The notes beneath the pieces are model-generated. The model was given only the letters and a program-made list of their open reading frames with translations, had not been told where the DNA came from and ran no database searches. The position numbers and the translations under genes were made by a program. Positions 52,010-63,494 of a stretch of 64,000 bases of DNA are shown here, piece after piece (positions within the stretch are counted from its first letter, which is position 1; each line of letters starts with the position of its first letter). Origin of the DNA: Clytia hemisphaerica (taxonomy: Eukaryota; Cnidaria; Hydrozoa; Leptothecata; Clytiidae); contig CACVBU010000803.1 in NCBI GenBank assembly GCA_902728285.1, positions 378,396 to 442,395 on the forward strand, in the 5' to 3' direction.

Positions 52010-52338
52010 GGATGCATGCATCCCCTCTGATATGCTTTGCGATATAGCTAGGGGTTGCATATCGTATAGAATTCCCGTGCAAGAGTTACCCTAAATTTGA
52101 GATAGCGTGTTTCAATTTACAGCGTTTTCATTGCCTGCACAAATTTGATGATAAGACTGGTTTGTCACTCTCCTTCGCTTTTCGAGTTTAAAGAAACACA
52201 GAAGGCGTAACGTTCACTCAGCCTGTTCGGTAAAATATACCCCTCGAAAACATAAAGACGGGGGTAAATTTCTGGCGGGAATTTTATACACGATACGCAT
52301 TCCCCTAAATCAAAATCAATTTCAGGGATGCACACAAG
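52010..52338. mobile_element. MITE of the GGCTG/GGATGC family (copy 2)
   Basis: It shares the inverted GATATAGCTAGGGGTTGCAT and ATACGCATTCCCCTAAATC blocks and AAGACGGGGGTAAAT with 47132-47498. The ends are more eroded and the TA flanks less certain. Confidence 0.6.
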
Positions 52339-52426
52339 TTATGTCATTATGAGTAAGAATCTTTTTTCCTATCCAATTTTTTCCTATTCAAAGTAACGTA
52401 TTGACGAGTTGATATTAAAATGGCTA

Positions 52427-52674
52427 CACTTTTTTTATAAGAACATTAAAAAATTTTGAAGCCTTCGGATGCCCTTAACTTTTTGAATTTTAAGCCTTGA
52501 AATGTTCTTAGAATGTTCTTAATTTCGCCATTTTGTGAGTATTTTTGTGCAATTTCCTAAGAAATCGCGTGTTTTAGAGCTCGTGAAACCTTAAAATGTT
52601 CTTAACTTGTTCTTAAGATTTTGGCCATCGAAGCCTTATGTTTCTATATAATTTGTTCTTATAAACAAAACTTG
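52427..52674. mobile_element. ATAAGAAC-type MITE, copy I
   Basis: CACTTTTTTTATAAGAACAT at the left and TTGTTCTTATAAACAAAAC then TTG-TA at the right. The interior GAAGCCTTCGGATG and CGAAGCCTTATG blocks are inverted relatives. TA flanks both sides. Confidence 0.7.
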
Positions 52675-55600
52675 TATTGATGAGATGATATTGAACTGGC
52701 TATTCTAGGTCTTCTAGTAAGAAAAAAATTACTCCTATCTCCTGATCCATTCTTCGTAAATACATGACAGCTGAAAAGTTCTTCGAGAAGAATTATTTTT
52801 TCCTATTTTCTAGAAAGTGGATGGAATAGATACGGTATCTTTAAAGTCTAACGTGTTATAAAAGATAATTTAAAATTAGTGAGAAAAAAAATAGTGATAA
52901 AAACGTCATCTGTAAAACGCGCAAAATTAATTTCAAGAAGAAAAATTTCCCAAATCTTCTTTTCGGTTCGCAAAAGGTGTGAGAAAAAATCACTATGGTA
53001 ATAGTTACAACTTAAAAAAACAGAATTCCTTATCTTCTAACACAAACTCAAAATATAAACTTTTGACGAAATTGACTTTTTCCTAACCATCAGAGTTAAT
53101 CCCAAAGGTATAAATATTTCGAGAAAAAGGGAACAAAAACTGTCCATAATTTTCACAATCGCCTCCCAAGTCTTTAGGCAAACAACTCACTACGCTACTG
53201 ATTTGATTGCCACGACGTTTTGGTTTCAGAGTTTCGTTTGCACATCTAGAATTTTAAGTCACGGTTAATATTTTACCATAGTTTACTCCGACCCTTCATA
53301 ACAGCCGAGAAGATGGAATGAAATGCAATAAATCGCAAAATTTCGTACAAAAACGTAAAAAAAAAAAACAATATATGGCAATAAAATGAATAATATATCT
53401 CGCATTCGTGAGTCAGACTTTAAACACACCCCTTTTCGGACACAGCACGATACGGGGGTGATCAATTGAAAAGAAAAATGAAAAGCCTCAGTAAAGGATA
53501 TTGAAAAATGGAAAATTGATAATGAGCAATGCAAATTAAAAAGCAACAAAGTTAATTTATTTTATGACACAGTTTCCAACTTAGATTCCAGTATATTTAA
53601 CGGTCTTTTCAAGTGAAAAATCCAAAGCCAAAGAACGTAGAATAAATGAAAAAAAAAAGTAAAAGAAAATTATGAAAAACTGTGAGCACACTGAATAGAT
53701 GCTTCGTGTTTCAATACCAATCACAGTTAGCGCGAGTCCTTTGGTAGTTTGTGTATGGGGTTGAGGCATTTAAACATTTATAAAGTCGAAGTCATGCTGT
53801 GCGAGTATGGTCGCGTGAAGAAATTGAAAATACAGAAAGAAATATTATTGTAGTAGTGGTGTTATATTTGAAAACCCTGTCAAAAACTTAGATCAGTGCT
53901 CCAAACGTCCAAACCAAAGGGTGCAAAAGGAAGTGAAAGACATAATGGTAGAAATGAAAACAGGTTCCGTATACATTTAAAGGAGATCAAAAAAGGGGTG
54001 CTTCTGAGTCAATCAGACGGTGCGATATAGGCCGAGAGGCATTAAATAAGTTTTCGGATTATCAAAATAAAAACTTCACTCGCGAAACACAAAACTGTGA
54101 GGTAATAACTGCAGAGATGAATTTTAATTTAATTTTGTGCTTCGCGTTACCATTTTTTCGTGCGCATCTATCCACCAAATTAAATTCTTGCCTTAGGGTA
54201 ATTTGAGCGATACGGACACGGAACCCGACAGGGATTCGATGTGCATCGCTAAAATTGATAAGGAAACCTGTTTCATAATTTCTTAATTTCTAGGAACTAT
54301 TTCACTTGATCTACCCAAGATACGCCTCTCAAGTTTTCTGTGAGGTTTTTTACTACCTCAGCAATGCCTGCAAAAAAGATAAATTTCAAACTCATCCGAA
54401 AATCAGACCTTTTTGTTTCGATAATCCAAAAATTCATAATAAAAAGTGGGTGTAAAATCAAAAGCGAAAAAGAAAACGCGAAAAGAAATCAATGCCGACG
54501 CGCTCCAATAGTTGGACATTTTTACGACGGAGATTTAAATATTTATCGTTAGTCCTTATATGGAAGTTAACAGCCCTCAACCGTTGTTTCTAAACTCCCT
54601 CCTGGAGGGTTATCACTGACGTCATCAGTCAGCATGAAACTTCGTGCTACACAAAAAGAACAGTGAATGCATGCTGGAACCTGGGGAGAAGGAAGGAAAA
54701 TTAATGCATTTTTCATGCACTGCCTGCTGATTATATAATCACAAAAGTGAATTTGAAATCTAGAAAATGTACTATGTATAACATCAACCCATTCTTTAGA
54801 AATGAAGATTTGACTTTCTCAATGACAATGCCTAATGCTGAATAACATCATCGGCCTTAGCAGCCAGGGGCAAGGACTAAAATGTCAGACAATTTTTGGT
54901 AAAAGCAACAAAGTCACTATAATCTGCCACTGCATTTTGGCATATACAACGGGTTTTTTTAATTGATTGTAGACCTCTAATAATGAAGCGTGGAAAAAAG
55001 TGAGAAGGGAATATCTTAAGTGGATTAAATTTCGCGATTTTCGCGAATTTTTTCCGTTTTCGCGAAATTAGTCCTCGCAAAATATTTAAAATCCTGAAAC
55101 TGGCCAAAGAAATCGAGTGAAAAGGATGCCGATTCCTGAGATTTGTGCACACGATGATATGTATACAGATGAAAAACTGGAAAATTCTTATCAAATTCAA
55201 AGTTAGACAATAGCATATTTTTTCATCATTATTCGAAATTTTCAAAGAAGATTTTATAAATTATTCCCAAAATGTTGAGAGTCTAATTTCTTCAACACAC
55301 AGTCAAAATTTCTAAAACATTTTTTCATTTTGAAAAGTAGTAACATTCTAAGGAATTAAAGCATCGAATGTACACTTAATCATACCAGAAATATCCGAAA
55401 CATTTAAGTACATACCTCAAATACCTCTAAACCCTCTAAAAGTGGAAAATCCTTTTAGTTCTCTGAGATTTTAGTACTGAACAATTCTGTGTTAAGAGGT
55501 ATAAAACCTTTTAGCGAAATAATTTTGATAACCTTTAACACTAATAAGGTCTTAATTTATCTTTGATACCATTGAGCTTACTGACAAATTTAGTTAGCAC

Positions 55601-56465
55601 CCAAATTAGTCCCCTTAAAAAGTATTGCATTCTATTTAATATGACGGAAAATCCTTTGAAAGATTTTAAATTATATAATGGAAATAAAATGCAAAGAGCT
55701 GTTTACTTCAGTATCAAAACTTAGAAATTTCATCATTTTTCTCATCGACATACAAAAAATTCGTGCGCGACTCCATCAATTTTTTCATAAAAATGCCGAA
55801 ATTTAAAAAAATCGTGCCTTTGATACAGGTTTGCAGATCTTGATTATCACGCATACAAGTTTTTTTACTCTTTATTTCATTATAAGGAATATGGCTAAAA
55901 AACACTCTCCGCAATAAATGTGAGCACCCCCCCCCCCCATAGATTCGTCATTGAAGGATGTTGTGGTCAGCAATATAACATGGGTAAGAAATTTAGATGA
56001 GCATGGATTTCGTACACTTAAGAAAAATCGCTACGAAACCTCATTATCCCTTTAAAGTAAGTTTTTATCTGGCCACTCAATTGTCCAAAATAAGTCCAAA
56101 ATGAGACATCCAGGAGCCAAAATGTCTTGTTAAAATAATGCACGTCAATGATTATACCATAAAATTTCGTTTGGTAAAGTAAGGCCGTGATAAGTAATAG
56201 ATGATATGTATCTATCATCTGTCAAATCAAATCCTAATTGAGCTTCCAAACAGCAAGCTAGCGATCCCTGAGACAATGTCAGAAGGTGGTGAAACACTGA
56301 AAGTCACTCACTTGACGAAATCCGGAAAAATGAGATATTTTACGAAAATTTTGTAGAGAAAATATCTTGAGCATAATGTTCTGAACGGAAAAGACTTTTG
56401 CAAAAAAAAACACCCAAATTCAAAGTTGAATTTAATAGCTGCTTTCAGGATTAAACAGACCGATT
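52675..56465. other. Gene-free stretch
   Basis: Nearly 3.8 kb without a recognisable gene. TTTCGCGA-rich sequence at 55030-55075 resembles that around 34965-35010. Open frames here lack motifs and I do not call them. Confidence 0.4.
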
Positions 56466-56749
56466 GGGCTTTTCTAGAAAAAAAAACCGTATATCCCTGT
56501 TGAGGAGGACCAAACTTTTGTGGCTGGAAATGCTGTACAGCCCTGGAATTCCAGCCAATTTTAGGTTTAAAATCTTCTGGAATTCTAAATTTTTGATAGG
56601 ATTTAAAAAGTTACCCTCATGGAATTCCCGTTATTTTTGACAGATTTTTGTATATCCCAATGGAATTCCATGACATACTTAAACCTTACCCCTTGGAACG
56701 AAAATGGACCTCCTCAATAGGGGGCATACGATTTTTTTCTGGAAAAATC
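56466..56749. mobile_element. Harbinger-like MITE, GGGCTTTTCT ends (diverged copy)
   Basis: GGGCTTTTCTAGAAAAAAAA, then CCGTATATCCC and TGTTGAGGAGGACC at the left; GACCTCCTCAATAGGG and TTTTTTTCTGGAAAAATC at the right. It is a close relative of 7878-8140 by interior sequence (repeated GGAATTCCA motifs). The right target copy is eroded. Confidence 0.65.
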
Positions 56750-58051
56750 AAAAAAAACTTTGGGTAAAACTAGGTTTGAAAGTATATTTAGACTTTTCTC
56801 ACTGATATTTGAAAAAGCTACATCATTTTGTCCAGGACAGAGAGGGTTCTAGGTTTGATTTTGTAAGAGGTATAATCTGAATTTACCCTAAGGTAATCTT
56901 TTTAAAACAAGTAATCCCCAAAACTTCTGAGCTTTAAAGTTTCATCGTTAAAATTTATGCCAGCAACTAAGGTTTATTTTTGCAAAAGTCTCTATATTTT
57001 AGAACCATAATTCTAGACAGCTCACAGTCTCACGCCTCCCCTTGTTACTGCACTACTAGAACTTAATACCCCCAAAATAAATAAAAGAATAAATTAAAAA
57101 AGAAACATGTAATATTATCACCTCAAATAGTAGAGTACACTTTATAAACGACGTCAGAGTTGTAACAGCAGTTAAGCAGTCTCGTAAAAAAGTAAGAATT
57201 CTATTTAGCTCTATGAAACATCTCGATTTATATCATGAAAAAAGATACTCGCTCTCCCGTCAATACTTGTCAAAGTATCATAATGTACGCAGGTGCTTTT
57301 AAAAAGTATAACATTTTTCGTTTGGATTCAAAAGTTGAACATTAAAAGAAATCTCATAAAAGAGAATATTTAATTATTTCGGGTTTTCAATAATTCAAAA
57401 TCTTCGTACAGATTCAGAATCGTATTGAAAAATACAGAAGTGTGAATTTTCGACGCAATAAATATGCATTGAAAAATGCCGGTATTCATGATATGGGCAT
57501 AATACCGATATTACATAGATCATAAAAGTTTCATGATTTAGGTGAATATATTACAAAATATAGACGAGGGGTAAATGACTTCCAAAAAGGAGTTAAATGA
57601 CCAAATAAACATGAGATCGGAAACTTTTTCAAACTTTTTTTAGTGGGATTTTTAGAGATGAGGTTTTAGTGGGGATTCAAGATTTTGACACTTCATAGAG
57701 ATTTAAGGATAGATTTCGGATTTTTTAGAAGAATGTGTCAGTCCTTTTCGTTTTTATTAAGAGCTGTTAAACAAGAAAGGTTCCAGGCGCTAACCGACAA
57801 ATCACGCTTCTTAGCTTTTGATCCATAACACCCGGCACTCTCTGCGTGAGAAGCCGTGATGTCAATTAATGCCTGATGACAGCAGTAAACACTTTTAAAA
57901 CATTAATTTGAGGTAAACAAGAGGTGCTAAAGTGAAACATTCGGTATCTTTTGTTGTGCTTGAAGCGAATCTACATTAAAAACCATTGCCATGACTCTTA
58001 AGTGAGAATGCAAACAACGACATTTTAACTTTACGCAATAAAATTACATAA
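56750..58051. other. Gene-free stretch
   Basis: No gene or clear element recognised. Confidence 0.4.
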
Positions 58052-58273
58052 CAGTGCCGTAGCAACTGGGGGGCAAGGGCAATAGTTTTTTCAAAAATGG
58101 TTATTTGCAAAATGCAAAGTTTTTCTTTTTTAATTTGTCATAAATGTCACAATTGAGTGCATTTTCAAGCTATCTAGAGCTCAAATTTTCAAAATTTCCC
58201 CCCTCGGGCCAAACCAGTTGGCCCTCGCGGTGTCAGCCCCCCCCCCAATATGGAAATGCTTCCTACGGCACTG
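58052..58273. mobile_element. 222-bp hAT-like MITE, CAGTGCCGTAG ends
   Basis: CAGTGCCGTAGCAACTGG opens it and CTTCCTACGGCACTG closes it, flanked by CATAA at 58047-58051 and 58274-58278. The CAGTG-type ends suggest hAT, though a 5-bp duplication is shorter than the usual 8 bp. The interior is G- and C-run rich and non-coding. Confidence 0.7.
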
Positions 58274-58991
58274 CATAATATTACCTAAAGTAGTTTTTCC
58301 TGTTCAAAGGCTAGCATAATTTGATCGGCTACTGATTAATTTGGTCCCCGGCTAATATTAAACCCGATTTTCAGGCATAAAGGTTTTTAAATTGTTCTTA
58401 GTAAGCTTACTTTATCCACTTATTGGCTGAAGAACGGCTTGAATCAGCATTTTCTTAGCCATTCTGAAAACGATGTTGGAATTGTTCCGAAGGATTGTTC
58501 TTAAAAATTAGTTGGCCAAAATTGAGCCTAGTGTTGTTTGAAGATTTAATATTGTTCTTATGACAAATTAAAAAGTCTAGTATGTTAGACCTAGACTTAT
58601 TCAGATAAAGTAGAAAATGAGCGAAATATATAATAGTTGAACCAAATCAGGACAAATTGTAGCTTATACAAATTCATTATCGTCCTGTTACACGTTATAA
58701 TTATCGTGCTATCCCATAATACCCATATTATTGTTTTACACGTCTTATAAACAACTTTAGACTGTATAAAAAAGCATGCGTCCATCTTCAGCAGACTATA
58801 ACCCTGAGTTTCAACTGCCTCAATACCCGTAAATATCCACTAAAATTGTCTTAAAACTGAAAAAAAGAAGATAAATTCAGCAAAGTCTCCTGATAATTTG
58901 ATGCTAATCCATGATTTTATTGAGGAATAGTTTTGGATAATAAAAATAGATTATTTACCTGTCATTGTCATAAATCATTCGTTTAATTTAT
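58274..58991. other. Stretch 3' of COQ3
   Basis: No gene recognised. TTGTTCTTAG and TTGTTCTTATG motifs at about 58395 and 58553 may be an eroded ATAAGAAC-type MITE. Confidence 0.4.
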
Positions 58992-58993
58992 TC
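58987..58993 (-). promoter_or_regulatory. Polyadenylation signal overlapping the COQ3 stop
   Basis: On the minus strand the terminal codons read TTTATTGAATAAATT: the A of the TGA stop is the first A of AATAAA. If used, the 3' UTR would be only about 20-30 nt. Confidence 0.45.
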
Positions 58994-61900
58994 AATAAAC
59001 CGGCTTTCTTGCCGTACAAGCATAATTCATCAGGTCAATGGATGTCCAAGACCATTGGTTTGTTAAGGGGTTCAACATCATGCCTTTGAATTTGATATCG
59101 ACCATATTGCCTATAGAAAGGAAAGAGGTTTTCTTTGTTTAAGAATTGCAAATAAGATCCATAGATCAGGCCAAATACACGTTTGTTATATAGTTTTAAG
59201 CCAAAGATGTTCTTGACACGTCCTTAATTTCACCATTTTGAGAGTACTTTTGCTCATTTGATTTCGTGGCATTTGAAAAGTTCATTTCGTCCCCAACTAA
59301 TTAAATTGAGTAAGCCCGATACGGAGGGTGATATTGTCTACCGTAAGTTGGTCTAATGTCGACATCCCTCATTTAATTCCGATGCCCTTCTTTTAGATAG
59401 CATTAATGGTAGGTTGAAGTCACTGATTGCCAAAGGATTTTTTTTCTCTTTGACCGGCAATTAGCAACCAGCGATTTCAACCTTCCTAATATTTCCAGCT
59501 CTAAAGAAGGGTGTCAAAATTAGACAAGGGATATTGACATTAGACCAACAACGAGAAATTAAAGAAAAATTGATCAGAGCCATGTAGTAGATCGGCAAAT
59601 CGTGTTTAGTCTAAAAGCTGCTGATAATATCACTTAAAGTCAGGACGGTCCTTTCAATATATGATGACCCCATTTCTCCTATTCTCCAAGTAAAGATAGT
59701 GGAGTTAATTGGACTCGTTGAGGATACAATTTAAAGCTTATCTCTCTGAAAAGGAAAGAGTGTATTATACCAACCACTAAAAAAGCTTGGAAGACTGTTT
59801 ACCTTTTCGTAACATATCGGTCACTTCATAGGGGGTAACAAATTTATTCTCATCGTGTGTATTTTCCGGAACGATTCTCAGCACATATTCTGCCATATAT
59901 TTGACCAGAGCTGTAGATAGCAGTGTTCGGTTGATTGTTGTCAGCACAATGTACCCTCCAGGCTAGAAAGTTTGAGAAAAAAAAAATTTTAATTATTATT
60001 TTCAACACTAAGGGAAAACTGTATTAAATTAATAGGTATGATTGTATTAGTTACATTGGAAGCAGAACGAAAAGCAAACTCCGCTCGCTTTGCTGAAACC
60101 AGCCAGTCTATAGGGTATTATATCCGAAGCTGTGGTCAAATATATACTCTATTCTTTCATATAAAATGAAGATGAGAAGCCAGCCAACTTAATTCAACGT
60201 TTGACACAAAATAAAGAACGTTGTTGAAAAAAATGTGGAATTATACTGGTATAGTAGTGACAAGCCTTCGCTTGAAGAAAGAATTGAATTATGACCATCC
60301 TCAGTTGTTAAGGTTTTTTGGCACGTTTGAAATCAGAATCGGGCTTCTCTTTATGCAATCACGTGCTTTCTAACATTGCGAAAAGAAAATCTCACGATTT
60401 TCCATGTGAAAAGAATGCTATCTTTTGTGCAGGCGAACATGATTCTGTTATTAAACTCGTGTGCGAAATGGCACGATTTAGAAATTTTAGTGTTTTTAGC
60501 CTTTAATATGAAATAAATATATAGAAACCGATAGAAACTGAGATTGTTTTTACAAGGACTTACTCCTTCCGAATCTAACTTTCATATTTTGGAAAAATTA
60601 GACTAGATAAGGTAACTGTGGGACAAATATAGACTTTCTGATAATTCCTTCAAACTTCTTTTTTAGTCCTAGGGCTTTGTATAAAAAAAAAAAAATGAAA
60701 GGTTTTGTAATCGTGTCATTATCCGGAAACCTCTATAATTTTGGTCTGAGTTAAAGATTCTAGGACAATTTTCCCGGGGCGATTGTCTGGGGGCATTTGT
60801 CCTGGGGGTAATTGTCTGGGGGGTATTGTCTAGGGGGTTATTATCCCGGGGCAATCGTCACGGGGGGCAATTGTCCTGTTACCGAGTTAAAACATAGTTA
60901 CACATAGCCTAAAAAGTCACGTGCAAAACATGTGAATAGCACGCAATTAAAAAGAAAGGTATACCGCCATAACAACAAAGTTCATTTTTTGAGGGTTTTT
61001 TTTGTTTATAAGGAAGTTTATGGTAAAAACTGTGTGTTAGCAGTTTTTACCCGTTATGACAAGCTTTAGACATATCAAGGAATTATGTGGTCACCATGAA
61101 AATAAAAACAAAAACAATCAATTATACTACAATAATGAGCTATATTTGGGTTTTCAAGAGTGTATGCGTATGCATCAAGTGTGGTTTAGTGTATTGGTGC
61201 ATGGATAGGAATTTGGCGTACTAAAAGTCCCATCTACATAAAGTAAGGCAATAAAGTAATAAGAAAGCTTGGTAATAAATGACTGAAAGTGGTCGTTTCG
61301 TAGATATGAAATCGCAATTTAAAGTAAACAAAAGTTTTCTTTGAAGCAAGGTTTTTTCCTTCGAGAAGTCAGCTTCTTCTTCCTACGTCAGACTCAAAAA
61401 CGTAGTTAAAAATTATATACATACATACCTTTACAGCATTGCAGCAAGCTTCAACAAAAATTGAAGGATTATTGACATGTTCAAGAACTTCTGATGCAAT
61501 CACTACATCAAAATGGTTTGGATGGTCTGATGAGATAGTTTCAATGTCGGTGCATTGATATGTCAGACTGTCAATATCTGGATCTTGGTCAGCATGTTTT
61601 TGTGCAGCTTGTACATTTTCTTCTAATGGATCAATACCAGTCACTGTCCCTCCAAGCCGTGATAAAGGCTAAAAGGATTCAAAATAAAAAAATAAAAAAT
61701 GAAGACAAAGTTATACAGTTTGATTCTATGAAAGTTACCCCCTAAGCAAATTTAACCCCTCAGAAAATAGTCCCCATTAATTTTACGCAACAATATAACT
61801 GATAGAATGAAATATAAATTTGTCACATGAATACACTTTAGAATGACTTGCTTGATATATAATCAAATTCAGTTCTTAGTCTCATTTCAAGTTGCCTACA

Positions 61901-63494
61901 TTCAAATTATTGGAATTTAATTTGGCTATCAAAAAGATTAGGTAAATTTAAAATTCAATTCAATTGCAATTTCAACAGATTTCAAAGCAAAAAGTTCAGT
62001 GTAAAATGATAGAAAACAATCTGTGCTGTTTTACATGACGTACTTTAGAAATCTATTTAAAAAACGATGAAAAACAGGAGAATTTATCCAAAATCTATGC
62101 TATCTGTCAAGAATAAAAACCCATCTGAATGGTAATTTCTCAAAGCTTTTGATAATATAAAACCACAAGTCAATTTTTAAACTCCTATGCTATATGGAAA
62201 TATGGTTCTTCTTTACCTCAGCAAGAATTCCACCACCACATCCAACGTCCAAGATATTGAAATTCTTCAGCGGTTTAGATCCTTCAATATTTCTTCTCTT
62301 CTGCTTGTAACACATATCTTGAATCAACAGAACTCTCAACTCATTCATTGAACGCAAAGAATCATATGGGCCACCTGGCCGCCACCATTCACCGACAAAC
62401 TTTTGAAATTGCTCCATCTCTTTGGTTGAAACTGTTTCACCTACATAAAAAACAAATTTAAGCTATCATCTGCTATCATGGATGATACCTTCTGAAAGAC
62501 AAATTCAAGGTAATTAGTTATAAGTTGGTTATTTTACCAGAGCATGAATTGCATAGAATTTTCAGTCCGTTTCTTCAAGTAGTATTCTACCATTGAGATA
62601 AAATCAACAAAATACCTTGCAAATGTGAAGAGGAGTCTCAACCCCCACCCCCAAATTATATTACTTACCCCTAGATACATCCTCTTATTTTTGAAATCTC
62701 ACGATTTTGCATTTTTTGCATTTCACCTGAAATTCTCATCTTCAACATATAATGGGTTTTTCCAGGAAAAATTTTAATATGGAGGGGGGGTGGAGGATAT
62801 AACTTTTTTTGGAAATTTCCCCCGGACTTTTGAACCCCCCAACAACAGGTCTAACCCTGGTAACAAGCATCAGCTGACCCCGGGAAATTCATAATTACCC
62901 ATAATTAATAAATTAAAATACCTATCATACAGCGACAATATATATTCATCCTAAATAGCTTGAAAAATACTATTATACTATGTATAATATACAAGGTATA
63001 TCCAAAACCTGCTTAAGATCAAATTTTTAAAACTTTGATGGAATTATTCTAGAGAATAAAATCACTTTAACCTTTTCTAACTGAGATGGAAAATTCTGAC
63101 AAAAACTTCTGTGAGACGAAAGAACTTTGATCACTGAATATATCCTCCACCCCCATGTATAAAAGTTTTCTAGAAGAGACCAATCATTGATCTTATTTTG
63201 CTGAAATTTTGGTAGCAAGCTTTTATCATTACTTGTGTCAAAAAAGGCAATTTCTGCCTGTCTGTAGAATACAGGATTTTGACAGCTGGCAAAAAAATTG
63301 GCCCTATCTCAAATTTGAAAAAAAATAAATAAAAAATAGAGGTTGGGCCTATTATATATCAATAGACGATGAGTTCATCAATGCTGTCAAAATTGGAGTT
63401 ATGACTTACCTTTTCCAGCTAGTTTATTTGAGCTTGTCCGCAGAAGACGTTGTGTTGACTTCAGCGGGGACCTTCTTAATGCGCTTTGATACAT
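58992..63494 (-). CDS. COQ3: COQ3, mitochondrial ubiquinone biosynthesis O-methyltransferase (five exons)
   Basis: Exons in reading order are 63494-63410, 62440-62217, 61668-61429, 59962-59803 and 59110-58992; all introns are GT..AG and the 828-nt join is open (275 residues). The enzyme does both O-methylations of coenzyme Q synthesis using SAM, in the mitochondrial matrix. Exon 1 encodes an Arg/Lys/Ser-rich, acid-free presequence (MYQSALRRSPLKSTQRLLRT). SAM-fold motifs are ILDVGCGGGILAE, VTGIDP, FDVVIASEVLEHV and PGGYIVLTTIN. The C-terminus keeps the family's GMMLNP, WSW and NYACTARKPVY. Human COQ3 is longer (369). A splice acceptor lies 24 nt before the ATG, and an AATAAA overlaps the stop codon. 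Introns 1, 3 and 4 hold repeats. Confidence 0.93.
59346..59550. mobile_element. Palindromic MITE, AGTTGGTCTAATG family (copy 3), in COQ3 intron 4
   Basis: AGTTGGTCTAATGTCGACAT at the left pairs with ATATTGACATTAGACCAAC at the right; GATGCCCTTCTTT pairs with AAAGAAGGGTGTC. The left end abuts TA; the right flank has drifted. Confidence 0.75.
60763..60877. repeat. Minisatellite of about 15-bp CAATTGTCCTGGGGG units, in COQ3 intron 3
   Basis: Eight imperfect units of the form (G)CAATTGTC(C/T)(T/C)GGGG are arranged head to tail. The first unit begins GGACAATT and the last ends AATTGTCC, so the ends are mutually inverted. Confidence 0.8.
62754..63181. mobile_element. Harbinger-like MITE, AAT target duplication, in COQ3 intron 1
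   Basis: GGGTTTTTCCAGGAAAAATT at the left and AGTTTTCTAGAAGAGACC at the right, flanked by AAT at 62751-62753 and 63182-63184. GGTGGAGGATATAAC pairs with ATATATCCTCCACCCCC. It is longer than its relatives (428 bp). Confidence 0.65.

Noticed and set aside
60669-60854. Pro/Asn-rich peptide frame
   Set aside because: It is translation of the minisatellite in COQ3 intron 3.
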